Origin: Nocardia speluncae NBRC 108251
GTDB taxonomy: Bacteria > Actinomycetota > Actinomycetes > Mycobacteriales > Mycobacteriaceae
NCBI RefSeq assembly: GCF_001613245.1
Contig: NZ_BDBZ01000049.1
Location: forward strand, 1-64,000
Direction: 5' to 3'
DNA length: 64,000 nucleotides
Under the pieces are notes generated by a model that was not told where the DNA came from, made no database searches, and saw only the letters and a program-made list of their open reading frames with translations. A program made the translations under genes and the position numbers. Positions 41,331-48,786 of this stretch are shown piece by piece (position 1 is the first letter of the stretch; every line of letters begins with the position of its first letter).

Positions 41331-41882
41331 TCAGAGCGAGCGCAGCATCCGAGTGTTGCCCAGCGTGTTCGGTTTCACATAACTGAGATCCAGGAACTCC
41401 GCGACGCCCGTGTCGTAGGACCGGCACATCTCCGCGTAGACCTCCGCCGTTACCGGCGTACCGTCGATCTCGGCGAAACCGTGCCGGGCGAAGAACTCCA
41501 CCTCGAAAGTGAGCACGAACAAGCGGCTCAACTCGAGTTCGCGGGCCACCTCGACGAGCTGATCCACGATGAGTTTGCCCACACCGTGCCCCTTCACATC
41601 AGGCGCCACCGCCACCGTGCGCACCTCACCGAGATCCGCCCACAGCACATGCAGCGCCCCGCAGCCCACCACACGGTCACCGAGATCGACGACCCAGAAC
41701 TCCTGTACGGATTCGTACAGGTTGACGAGGTTTTTCTCCAGCAGGATCCGGCCCGCGTACACATCGACGAGCGATTTGATCGCCGGGACATCGGAGGTGC
41801 GGGCGCGACGCACTCGCACGGAGGCGGTCTGCGTACCGGGCGCAGCGCCGGTCGCGCTGCCCAGGGGTCCCCGTGAGGTCAT
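41331..41882 (-). CDS. argA: amino-acid N-acetyltransferase (short ArgA)
   Basis: A 183-residue GNAT-type enzyme matching the short L-glutamate/glutamine N-acetyltransferase of M. tuberculosis (Rv2747), which starts arginine synthesis. The acetyl-CoA motif is VAVAPDVKGHGVGKLIV; flanking family marks are RTSDVPAIKSLVDVYAG and LTFEVEFFARHGFAEI. It lacks the amino-acid-kinase domain of classical ArgA. ATG 41882 is preferred because TACTGT ends seven bases upstream on the minus strand; a GTG at 41891 would lie inside that box. Position between ftsK and pgsA fits mycobacteria. Confidence 0.9.
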   Translation of the reverse strand: MTSRGPLGSATGAAPGTQTASVRVRRARTSDVPAIKSLVDVYAGRILLEKNLVNLYESVQEFWVVDLGDRVVGCGALHVLWADLGEVRTVAVAPDVKGHGVGKLIVDQLVEVARELELSRLFVLTFEVEFFARHGFAEIDGTPVTAEVYAEMCRSYDTGVAEFLDLSYVKPNTLGNTRMLRSL

Positions 41883-41895
41883 GGGGTGCACAGTA
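41883..41895 (-). promoter_or_regulatory. leaderless promoter of argA
   Basis: On the minus strand TACTGT (41895-41890) ends seven bases before the argA ATG. There is no Shine-Dalgarno sequence. Confidence 0.5.
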
Positions 41896-42088
41896 GTCGG
41901 AGGCCGTACCGATAGTCTGAGTGTGTGCCGCAGACCCCGCCCGCTCGCTCGACCCCGCGCCGGTATCCCGGCGTACCGGTGCGGCGACCGGCCGGCGTGG
42001 CAGTACGCAGACGATCGCGGGCGGCTGTACCGGGAGCACGTGGCGCAGCGGCGCAGCGGCGCCGGGGCGAGTACGCACAGGGACGGCT

Positions 42089-42742
42089 ATGAGCGTGCAC
42101 CCCGAAGAGATGGACCGGCGGCTTGCTACCCCCGCGCTGCCGCGTGGGGAGCGCGCTGCGGCGCCCGCCGAATCCGCGGTCCCGTTGCTGAACATCGCCA
42201 ATATCCTGACTATGGCGCGTATCGCGCTGGTCCCGTTGTTCGTACTGGCCCTGTTCGCCGACGGTGGGCACCACACGGGGTGGCGGATCACCGCGACCCT
42301 GCTGTTCGCGCTCGCGGCGATCACCGACCGCTTCGACGGCCAACTGGCCCGCAAATACGGTCTCGTCACCGATTTCGGGAAATTGGCCGACCCCATCGCC
42401 GACAAAGCCCTCATCGGCTCCGCGTTGATCGGACTGTCCATCCTCGGCGACCTGGCGTGGTGGATGACCGTTGTGATCTGTGCCCGCGAGATCGGGATCA
42501 CGCTGCTGCGGCTCGCGGTGGTCCGGCGCGGCGTCATCCCGGCAGGCCGCGGCGGCAAACTCAAAACCTTGGTCCAATCGCTGGCGATCGGTGTCCTGCT
42601 GTTACCGCTGGCCGGCGGGTTCGCGACTGCGGGAATGGTGCTGATGTGGATCGCGTTGTTGCTCACGGTGGTGACAGGACTGGACTACGTCGGCCAGGCT
42701 GTGCGGCTGTGGCTGGCCGGACCGCACCGCAGCCGCCGATGA
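42089..42742 (+). CDS. pgsA: CDP-alcohol phosphatidyltransferase (PgsA-type)
   Basis: A 217-residue membrane enzyme of the CDP-alcohol phosphatidyltransferase family, likely making phosphatidylglycerol phosphate. The signature is complete: DRFDGQLARKYG followed by DFGKLADPIADK, giving the D-x2-D-G-x2-A-R...G-x3-D-x3-D pattern. About five transmembrane segments are present. Position before pncC and clgR matches Rv2746c. The ATG at 42089 gives the family N terminus NIANILTMARI near residue 35. Stop and next start overlap (ATGA). Confidence 0.92.
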   Translation: MSVHPEEMDRRLATPALPRGERAAAPAESAVPLLNIANILTMARIALVPLFVLALFADGGHHTGWRITATLLFALAAITDRFDGQLARKYGLVTDFGKLADPIADKALIGSALIGLSILGDLAWWMTVVICAREIGITLLRLAVVRRGVIPAGRGGKLKTLVQSLAIGVLLLPLAGGFATAGMVLMWIALLLTVVTGLDYVGQAVRLWLAGPHRSRR

Positions 42743-43248
42743 CCACGGCCGATCCGCTCGCCGGGGAGACCGCGGCAGCGGAACTCGTCACCGCGCTGCG
42801 GGACAGCGGCCACACGGTCGCTACCGCGGAATCGCTCACCGCGGGCCTCGTCGCCGCCACGATCGCCGGGGTGCCCGGGGCCAGCGCCGTGCTGCGGGGC
42901 GGACTGGTGGTTTACGCCACCGATCTCAAACATCACCTGGCCGGGGTCGACGAGCAGGTGCTGGCCGGTGAAGGCCCGGTTGCGGCGAGCACCGCCGAAC
43001 AGCTCGCGGTCGGCGCCCGGACCAGATGCGTTGCCGACTGGGGTCTGGCCCTGACCGGGGTCGCCGGACCCGACCCGCAGAACGGAATCGAGGTCGGCAC
43101 CGTCTATCTCGGTCTGGCCGGACCCGGCCATACCGAGGTGATGCGGTTGAAACTGACCGGCGACCGGTGGAATATCAGGTTCACAGCGACTCGCGCCGCG
43201 GTACAGGAACTGCTGCGGTGCGTGCGGGGCCACTCACCGACCCGGTGA
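42739..43248 (+). CDS. pncC: CinA C-terminal domain / nicotinamide-nucleotide amidohydrolase
   Basis: A 169-residue stand-alone CinA C-terminal domain. Members deamidate nicotinamide mononucleotide and recycle pyridine nucleotides. The motif ATAESLTAGLVAATI carries the catalytic Ser region, and ALTGVAGPDPQNG is the second family signature. It overlaps pgsA by four bases, so both are made from one message. Some actinobacteria call it cinA although the N-terminal ADP-ribose pyrophosphatase domain is missing. Confidence 0.92.
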   Translation: MTTADPLAGETAAAELVTALRDSGHTVATAESLTAGLVAATIAGVPGASAVLRGGLVVYATDLKHHLAGVDEQVLAGEGPVAASTAEQLAVGARTRCVADWGLALTGVAGPDPQNGIEVGTVYLGLAGPGHTEVMRLKLTGDRWNIRFTATRAAVQELLRCVRGHSPTR

Positions 43249-43268
43249 GCGGATCCGCGTCCGGCCCC

Positions 43269-43296
43269 GGGAACCTCCGGGACCGGTTCCGACGTT
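43269..43296 (+). promoter_or_regulatory. SigE-type promoter of the clgR-psp module
   Basis: GGGAACCT (43269-43276), a 16-base spacer and CGTT (43293-43296) fit the ECF SigE promoter pattern of mycobacteria. The clgR-pspA operon of M. tuberculosis is known to be SigE dependent, so the match is in the expected place. Confidence 0.6.
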
Positions 43297-43373
43297 GTGC
43301 CAGGAGAGAACCGCGTGCGTGCCGTGGGCTGCGGCATCAGAGGCGATGAGCCGACCGGGAGAAGGAGAACTCG

Positions 43374-43811
43374 ATGACGCTGCTGCGAGAAGCGATCGGG
43401 GACAGTCTGCGGCGTGCGCGCCTCGCCCAGAGCCGGACCCTACGCGAAGTATCCACCTCGGCGCGGGTGAGCCTCGGCTACCTGTCCGAGGTGGAACGGG
43501 GTCGGAAAGAGGCTTCCAGCGAACTGCTGGCGGCGATCTGTGAAGCCCTCGACGTACCGCTGGCCCGGGTCCTGTGGGATGTGAGCACCACCATCGCCGG
43601 TGAAAAGCTCCCCGTGGCCGCTGCCGGGCACGGTGCCGCGGAACCGGCCACCGTCGAGCCGGCTGCCGAACCGGCCGCGCCCGAACCCGCCCCGGCCGGT
43701 GCTGCCGCGTCGATGTCGGCCGGATCCGCCCGGCCGCAGGTCGACGGCGATACCCGGATCGTCATCCCGGCACCCAATAACGGTCCGCTGGTACTGGTCG
43801 AAGCGGCCTGA
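43374..43811 (+). CDS. clgR: ClgR transcriptional activator
   Basis: A 145-residue XRE-type regulator. The helix-turn-helix is at about residues 10-65 (LRRARLAQSRTLREVSTSAR, VSLGYLSEVERGRKEASSEL). It activates clp protease and, in mycobacteria, phage-shock genes. The middle is an Ala/Pro/Glu-rich linker longer than in M. tuberculosis. The C-terminal end ...LVLVEAA is hydrophobic and Ala-terminated, consistent with the known Clp-mediated turnover of ClgR (inference). The start has AAGGAG upstream. It precedes pspA and pspM as in Rv2745c to Rv2743c. Confidence 0.92.
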   Translation: MTLLREAIGDSLRRARLAQSRTLREVSTSARVSLGYLSEVERGRKEASSELLAAICEALDVPLARVLWDVSTTIAGEKLPVAAAGHGAAEPATVEPAAEPAAPEPAPAGAAASMSAGSARPQVDGDTRIVIPAPNNGPLVLVEAA

Positions 43812-44031
43812 ATCGGTCATAGCCCCGGTATATCCGATCGTGACAATGCGCGTAACGCACCGGAGCAGATAGATTCGTAGGAGGCGTCCGCAGGCCGCCC
43901 GCGGCGTGGCGCGGCTTTTCGGTAGCCGGTACCGGGCGCCGCATGGTGGAGGATAGGTACCGATGGGTGCGTGACGGTCGCGCACTGGCGAGTCGCCCAG
44001 GCGGCACAGCAGATGGAGGCGGGATCAACCG

Positions 44032-44865
44032 ATGGCTAATCCGTTCACGAAGGCCTGGAAGTATCTGATGGCCCTCTTCGACTCCAAGATCGAGGAGCAC
44101 GCGGATCCGAAGGTCCAGATTCAGCAGGCTATCGAAGAAGCGCAACGCCAGCACCAGGCCCTGTCCCAGCAGGCCGCCTCGGTGATCGGGAACCAGCGGC
44201 AGCTCGAGATGAAGCTGAACCGCCAGCTCGACGAGGTGGAGAAGCTCAACGCCAACGCCCGGCAGGCGGTTACTCTGGCCGATCAGGCCAATGCCGCCGG
44301 GGATGCCGAGAAGGCGATCCAGTACACCAATGCGGCCGAGGCGTTCGCCGCGCAGCTGGTCACCGCGGAACAATCGGTCGAAGACCTGAAGGTGCTCCAC
44401 GATCAGTCCCTGCAAGCCGCCGCGCAGGCCAAGAAGGCGGTCGAGCAGAACGCGATGCTGCTGCAGCAGAAGGTCGCCGAGCGCACCAAACTGCTCAGCC
44501 AGCTCGAACAGGCGAAAATGCAGGAGCAGGTCAGCGCCTCCCTGCAGCAAATGGACAGCACCCTGTCCGCCCCCGGCAGCGTTCCCAGCCTCGACGCGGT
44601 GCGCGACAAGATCGAACGCCGGTACGCCAATGCTCTCGGGTCCGCCGAACTCGCCCAGAACAGCGTGCAGGGCCGGATGGTCGAGGTCCAGCAGGCCAGC
44701 ATCCAGATGGCCGGCCACAGCCGCCTGGAACAGATCCGGGCGTCCATGCGTGGTGACGCGTTGCCCGCCGGCGGCGCCAACGCCGCGATCGACCCGGGAC
44801 AATCCACCGCCGAGCCGGCCCAGCCCCAACCGCAGATGAACAAAGGCCAGGCCGCTCAGCAGTAG
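44032..44865 (+). CDS. pspA: phage-shock protein PspA / 35-kDa antigen homologue
   Basis: A 277-residue PspA/IM30 (ESCRT-III-like) protein that binds and stabilises the inner membrane under envelope stress. It is almost entirely helical, with PFTKAWKYLMALFDSKIEEH at the N terminus and long coiled-coil stretches (about residues 25-220). The C-terminal 40 residues are Pro/Gln-rich, as in the mycobacterial 35-kDa antigen Rv2744c. The ATG at 44032 has GGAGGCGGGA upstream. It follows clgR after 220 bases and precedes pspM after 28. Confidence 0.94.
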   Translation: MANPFTKAWKYLMALFDSKIEEHADPKVQIQQAIEEAQRQHQALSQQAASVIGNQRQLEMKLNRQLDEVEKLNANARQAVTLADQANAAGDAEKAIQYTNAAEAFAAQLVTAEQSVEDLKVLHDQSLQAAAQAKKAVEQNAMLLQQKVAERTKLLSQLEQAKMQEQVSASLQQMDSTLSAPGSVPSLDAVRDKIERRYANALGSAELAQNSVQGRMVEVQQASIQMAGHSRLEQIRASMRGDALPAGGANAAIDPGQSTAEPAQPQPQMNKGQAAQQ

Positions 44866-44893
44866 CGGGACGAAAGTTCGGCGAGGACAGCAT

Positions 44894-45832
44894 ATGAAGT
44901 CTGATCGAACCCGGTACCCCGCCGGGGCCCCGGTGTTCGACCCTGCCCGTCCGGACCTCCCGCAGCAGGCCGCCTCCGTAGCCGCGTCCCTCCGGACGGC
45001 CGGAGAGAATGCTCTCGTCGCCGTCCGGCGCTGGGCGGACCCTCGTGAACGCGAACTCCGCCGCCGGCGGCGCGCTCGGCGCCGCAGTATCGGCCTGAGC
45101 ACCGCATCCGGTCTGACCACCGCCGGAACGGTCGGCCTGGTCATTCTGTCGGCCCCTGCCTGGGCCGTGCTCGTTTTGGGTGGCGGCGCTATCGCCCTGG
45201 TCACCGGCGCGGCGCTGAGTACCCGGCGCTACCTGCAGCTGCGCCGCGCGCCGCTGCCGCTCGCGGGTTACGTCCCGCGCACACTTCCCTCCGCCCGTTC
45301 CGCGGCCCGTCCCGCGGTATCGCGGCTGGCTCGTGCGGAACGGGTTCTGCACGATGTGGCCGGCCAGATCGCACGCACCCGCCGCCTACCGGCCGACGAA
45401 CTGGACGATCTGGTGGCCACCGCTGCCTCCGGCGCCGCCGCCCTGACCGCGCTCGCCACCGATATCGCCACCATGGAAGGGGCTGTAGGCACCCTCAGCG
45501 GTCGCGCGGCCGCCCTCACCGATACGACAGATATCCGGCGCCTGAACCAGACCGTGCAATCGATCGTCGCCCGGCTCGATACCGGCGTCACCGAATACGA
45601 GCACGTCGTGGCCGCAGCCACCCGAATTCTGGCCGTGGACGAAACAGGCGTACTGCGCTTCGAATTCGACGGTATCGTCGCCGACCTCCGCCAGGCCGCC
45701 GACCGGATGGACGGCTGGGCCCAGGCTCTTACCGAGCTCGCCGACCGAGCCCCCGATCCGCTGCTACCGCCCGCCGCGCCGAGTATGGCCGCGCCCGTCG
45801 CGGAGCCCGTACGGCATACCGGCCGCCGCTGA
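44894..45832 (+). CDS. pspM: PspM-like envelope stress membrane protein
   Basis: A 312-residue protein in the place of Rv2743c (PspM), the membrane partner of PspA in mycobacteria. A basic stretch RELRRRRRARRRS (near residue 55) precedes two adjacent transmembrane segments (about residues 70-115). A long, mainly helical cytoplasmic part with Ala-rich coiled-coil features completes the protein. Sequence conservation in this family is low, so the symbol relies on topology, length and position. Confidence 0.82.
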   Translation: MKSDRTRYPAGAPVFDPARPDLPQQAASVAASLRTAGENALVAVRRWADPRERELRRRRRARRRSIGLSTASGLTTAGTVGLVILSAPAWAVLVLGGGAIALVTGAALSTRRYLQLRRAPLPLAGYVPRTLPSARSAARPAVSRLARAERVLHDVAGQIARTRRLPADELDDLVATAASGAAALTALATDIATMEGAVGTLSGRAAALTDTTDIRRLNQTVQSIVARLDTGVTEYEHVVAAATRILAVDETGVLRFEFDGIVADLRQAADRMDGWAQALTELADRAPDPLLPPAAPSMAAPVAEPVRHTGRR

Positions 45833-45840
45833 AATTCCAC

Positions 45841-45856
45841 TCAGGGACAACCCTGA
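45841..45856 (+). terminator. short terminator hairpin after pspM
   Basis: TCAGGG and CCCTGA form a perfect 6-bp stem with an ACAA tetraloop, followed by a pyrimidine-rich run, eight bases after pspM. Confidence 0.5.
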
Positions 45857-45942
45857 TCTTCCCCCTATATTGCCTCTCACCTGGTGATTTCCCGTTCCTG
45901 CGGTGTCATGCTCGACGTAGAGACAATCACTGGGAGGCAAAA

Positions 45943-46116
45943 ATGTTGTGGAAGATCATCGGCGTGGTTGCCGTCGTCTGGATCGCGCTGGCAGTGATCG
46001 GCGCGCTGATCAAGGGGCTGTTCCCGATTCTGGTGATCAGCGCCGTGGTGTTCGGGCTGTATCTGCTCTACAAGGCGATCTCGGGGTCGGACGACAACAC
46101 CGTCACCAAGGTCTGA
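45943..46116 (+). CDS. 57-residue membrane protein near the psp module
   Basis: A short gene read directly from sequence. It encodes MLWKIIGVVAVVWIALAVIG and a second hydrophobic stretch (about residues 27-45) before a short polar tail ending VTKV. Two closely spaced transmembrane helices fill nearly the whole protein. GGGAGG lies five bases before the ATG, a strong ribosome-binding site. It follows the pspM terminator by 86 bases, so it probably has its own promoter. No family is recognised; size and position suggest a small envelope-stress accessory protein. Confidence 0.7.
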   Translation: MLWKIIGVVAVVWIALAVIGALIKGLFPILVISAVVFGLYLLYKAISGSDDNTVTKV

Positions 46117-46174
46117 ACGGACGCAGAAGCCCCGTAGCCGGCAGATTTGCGCCGCGCACGAGACGCGGATCGAC

Positions 46175-46186
46175 CAGGATGGGACT
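46175..46186 (+). promoter_or_regulatory. possible leaderless promoter of the PIG-L gene
   Basis: CAGGAT at 46175-46180 is followed by six bases and the ATG. The first base departs from TANNNT, so support is weak. Confidence 0.3.
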
Positions 46187-46906
46187 ATGACGACTGTTCC
46201 CCCGCTTCCCGAAGACTGGCAGCGCGCACTGGTGATCGTCGCGCATCCCGACGATATCGAGTACGGGGTCGCCGCGGCTGTTGCCCGCTGGACCGGCCAG
46301 GGCAAGGATATCCGATATCTGCTGGCCACTTCCGGGGAGGCCGGGATCGCGGGCCTGCCGCCCGCGGAGTCCGGTCCGCTCCGGGAAGCCGAGGAGCGCG
46401 CCTCCGCGGCCGTGGTCGGAGTGCGGGAGGTCGAATTCCTCGGCCACCCCGACGGCCGCCTCGAAGCGAACCTGGAACTACGCCGCGACCTGGCGGCCGC
46501 GATCCGGCGGCATCGTCCGGAACTCGTGGTTCTCGGGCATTTCGGTCCGACCTGGGCGCCGGGGTTCGTCAACAGTGCCGACCACCGGGCGGTGGGACGC
46601 GCCGGCCTCGACGCGGTATCGGACGCGGGCAACGAATGGATATTCCCCGAAATAGCCGACCTCGCGCCATGGAACGCGCGGTGGGCGGCTGTCGCAGTTC
46701 CCAGCGGAGTCACCCACGCAGTGGACGTCACCGCCACTGTTGATGCGGCCGAAGCATCCCTGGCGGAACACCGGCGCTATCTGGAAGTCCTGAACCCGGA
46801 GCAGTCCGTGGCCGAGCAGGCCCGGGCTGTGGTGACGATGACAACAGGGTCTATCTCGGGTTTCCCGGCCACTCGCGCGGTCGGTTTCGAACTGTTCACT
46901 TTCTGA
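46187..46906 (+). CDS. PIG-L family deacetylase
   Basis: A 239-residue zinc-dependent de-N-acetylase of the LmbE/MshB class. The metal motif is VIVAHPDDIEYG (His-x-Asp-Asp) with the third ligand in NSADHRAVG. TSGEAG near residue 48 is also typical. Members remove acetyl groups from N-acetylglucosamine conjugates such as mycothiol precursors or lipid-linked sugars. It stands next to a glycosyltransferase gene, an arrangement that recalls mycothiol synthesis, though MshB itself is usually encoded elsewhere. The substrate is open. Confidence 0.88.
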   Translation: MTTVPPLPEDWQRALVIVAHPDDIEYGVAAAVARWTGQGKDIRYLLATSGEAGIAGLPPAESGPLREAEERASAAVVGVREVEFLGHPDGRLEANLELRRDLAAAIRRHRPELVVLGHFGPTWAPGFVNSADHRAVGRAGLDAVSDAGNEWIFPEIADLAPWNARWAAVAVPSGVTHAVDVTATVDAAEASLAEHRRYLEVLNPEQSVAEQARAVVTMTTGSISGFPATRAVGFELFTF

Positions 46907-46971
46907 GCCATGCCGGCCGAACGACGTTGCGGGACCTCGAACCCCGCGCACGCCGGCGTAACGGGCCATGG

Positions 46972-46983
46972 CAGGCTGGGCGG
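46972..46983 (+). promoter_or_regulatory. possible leaderless promoter of the glycosyltransferase gene
   Basis: CAGGCT at 46972-46977 lies six bases before the ATG at 46984; no Shine-Dalgarno sequence is visible. Confidence 0.3.
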
Positions 46984-48147
46984 ATGCGAGTAGCTGTTGT
47001 CGCCGGTCCTGATCCGGGCCATGCGTTTCCCGCTATCGCGATATGCCTGCGTTTCCTGGAAGCAGGCGACGAACCCGTGCTCTTCACCGGTCCGCGGTGG
47101 TTCGACGCCGCCCGGGAGGCCGGGATCGGAGTGCGCCGGCTGAAGGGGCTGGCGCCGCGCCCCGCCGACGACGATGCCGACGCCGGCGCGCGGATTCATC
47201 AACGAGCGGCCTACATCTCCACCGAGATCCTGCCCGAGCTCAGCGCTATGCTGCCCGAACTGGTCGTATCGGATGTGCTGACGGCCGGTGGCGGGATGGC
47301 GGCCGAACGGCTGCGGGTCCCGTGGGTGGAGCTTTCCCCGCATCCTCTCTACCTCCCGTCGAAGGGGCTGCCACCGATCGGCAGCGGTCTCGCCCCGGGG
47401 ACGGGGTTACGTGGTCGCGCCCGCGACACGGTACTGCGGAAGTTCACGGCACGCGCCGTGCGCACCGGTACGCGACAACGTGAACTGGCACGGGCCGGAG
47501 TGGGGCTACCGGCCGCCGACCCCGGCCCGGCCGCCCGGTTGATCGCCACCCTGCCCGCACTCGAAGTGCCGCGCCCGGATTGGCCGGCGAAGACGCATCT
47601 CGTCGGGCCACTGTTCTGGGAGCCCACCGATCGGATCCTCGATCCGCCGCCCGGTGACGAGCCGCTGGTGATGGTCGCTCCGTCCACCGCACACACCGGT
47701 GTGGACGGAATGGTCGATACCGTCCTGACGGCGCTCGACGGGGCGGGGGTGCGGGCGGTGATCTCGATGCTGGACGAGCCGCGGGCCGATCTACCGTCCT
47801 GGGCGCGAGCCGGGTTGGGGCGGCAGGACGAACTGCTGTCCCGAGCGTCGGTGGTGATCGGCGGCGGCGGTCACGGGCTGCTGGCCAAGGCCTTGTCCGC
47901 CGGGGTTCCCGTGGTTACGGTTCCGGGCGGTGGAGACCAGTGGGAATTGGCGAACCGTGCGGTGCGGCAGGGGAGTTCGTTGCTGATCCGGCCCCTGGCT
48001 GCGGACTCGGTGCGCGAGGCGGTCCGCCGGATCCTGGACGATCCCGGTTTCGCGGCCGCGGCGCGCACGGCCGCTGCGGGAGCCGGTGACGTCGCGGATC
48101 CGGTGGATATCTGTCGCCGGGTGGCGGGCGGCGTCCGGGCGGGTTGA
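46984..48147 (+). CDS. GT1-type glycosyltransferase (Rv2739c-like)
   Basis: A 387-residue GT-B fold glycosyltransferase of the UGT/macrolide-glycosyltransferase type. The N-terminal motif is AVVAGPDPGHAFPAIAI. The C-terminal nucleotide-sugar binding region has SRASVVIGGGGHGLLAKALS followed by GVPVVTVPGGGDQWELANR. Position just before the DUF3046 gene matches Rv2739c. Acceptor and donor sugars are unknown; an envelope lipid or secondary metabolite is likely. Confidence 0.86.
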   Translation: MRVAVVAGPDPGHAFPAIAICLRFLEAGDEPVLFTGPRWFDAAREAGIGVRRLKGLAPRPADDDADAGARIHQRAAYISTEILPELSAMLPELVVSDVLTAGGGMAAERLRVPWVELSPHPLYLPSKGLPPIGSGLAPGTGLRGRARDTVLRKFTARAVRTGTRQRELARAGVGLPAADPGPAARLIATLPALEVPRPDWPAKTHLVGPLFWEPTDRILDPPPGDEPLVMVAPSTAHTGVDGMVDTVLTALDGAGVRAVISMLDEPRADLPSWARAGLGRQDELLSRASVVIGGGGHGLLAKALSAGVPVVTVPGGGDQWELANRAVRQGSSLLIRPLAADSVREAVRRILDDPGFAAAARTAAAGAGDVADPVDICRRVAGGVRAG

Positions 48148-48177
48148 TCCGCGGGCCGCTCAGGGTGTGCGGACGGG

Positions 48178-48190
48178 TATCTTCGGGCAC
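48178..48190 (+). promoter_or_regulatory. leaderless promoter of the DUF3046 gene
   Basis: TATCTT at 48178-48183 ends seven bases before the GTG at 48191. Confidence 0.4.
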
Positions 48191-48385
48191 GTGCGGTTGA
48201 CGGAATTCCAAGAACTCTTGCACACCGAATTCGGCGAGACCCGGGGTGACACCTTGCTCAACGATCACGTCATCCTCGCGCTGGACGGCCGGACCGGTTC
48301 GGCGGCCATCGAAGCCGGTGTGGATCCTCGTGAGGTGTGGCGCGCGCTGTGCGCCGAATTCGACGTTCCACGTTCCCAGTGGTGA
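48191..48385 (+). CDS. DUF3046 protein
   Basis: A 64-residue actinobacterial protein of the DUF3046 family, normally found just upstream of recA (Rv2738c in M. tuberculosis). The family pattern RLTEFQELLHTEFGETRG and GVDPREVWRALCAEFDVPRS is clear. The GTG at 48191 aligns with the family start. Function is unknown; the constant link with recA-recX suggests a role in DNA repair or its control (inference). Confidence 0.88.
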   Translation: MRLTEFQELLHTEFGETRGDTLLNDHVILALDGRTGSAAIEAGVDPREVWRALCAEFDVPRSQW

Positions 48386-48415
48386 CGCCGTGAATCGGGG
48401 CCGTTTCCGGTTCCC

Positions 48416-48639
48416 AAGGAGCTGCGGGCCTGGTCGGAGAATCGGATTGCCGTGCGATTCCAGTACGAATGGCACGACGATTCCGGGCAGTGGTGGCGCA
48501 GCTATGGGAACGAACAGTGGGAATTCGCCCCGGGGCACGCCGTGAGGCCAGTATCGATGATGTGCCGATCGCGGCCGGGGAGCGCCGGATCCACGGCCCC
48601 CGGCCGGAAGGGGATACAACGCCGCTGCCGCAGTGGTGA
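48416..48639 (+). pseudogene. decayed DUF1348 / NTF2-like gene remnant
   Basis: Two frames together spell the C-terminal half of a DUF1348 (NTF2-like) protein. From 48416 the frame reads KELRAWSENRIAVRFQYEWH and continues through GQWWRSYGNEQWEF. Near 48533-48541 the frame shifts; from 48538 the other frame continues RREASIDDVPIAAGERRIHG and ends PLPQW with a TGA at 48637-48639. No N-terminal half is present upstream, where the DUF3046 gene ends. It is a truncated, frameshifted pseudogene lying between the DUF3046 gene and the recA promoters. Confidence 0.75.
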
Positions 48640-48669
48640 CGGGTGGGCGGCGACGCGCGGATCCGGAGC

Positions 48670-48697
48670 TTGACTCGAACACCTGTTCGTCTAGGCT
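48670..48697 (+). promoter_or_regulatory. LexA-controlled recA promoter with SOS box
   Basis: TTGACT (48670-48675), a 16-base spacer and TAGGCT (48692-48697). The sequence TCGAACACCTGTTCGT at 48675-48690 matches the actinobacterial SOS box TCGAAC-N4-GTTCGA in all but the last base and occupies the spacer. Confidence 0.8.
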
Positions 48698-48709
48698 GAG
48701 CTCCGGAAC

Positions 48710-48732
48710 TTGTCGGTGCCGCCCTCTACCGT
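48710..48732 (+). promoter_or_regulatory. PafBC-type (RecA-NDp) promoter of recA
   Basis: TTGTCGGTG at 48710-48718, eight bases, then TACCGT at 48727-48732. This fits the mycobacterial LexA-independent DNA-damage promoter motif TTGTCRGTG-N8-TANNNT exactly. Confidence 0.8.
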
Positions 48733-48786
48733 GGGCACCAACCACACCACCTACCTACCAACCAACCGGTGAAAAGGGGAGTCACG

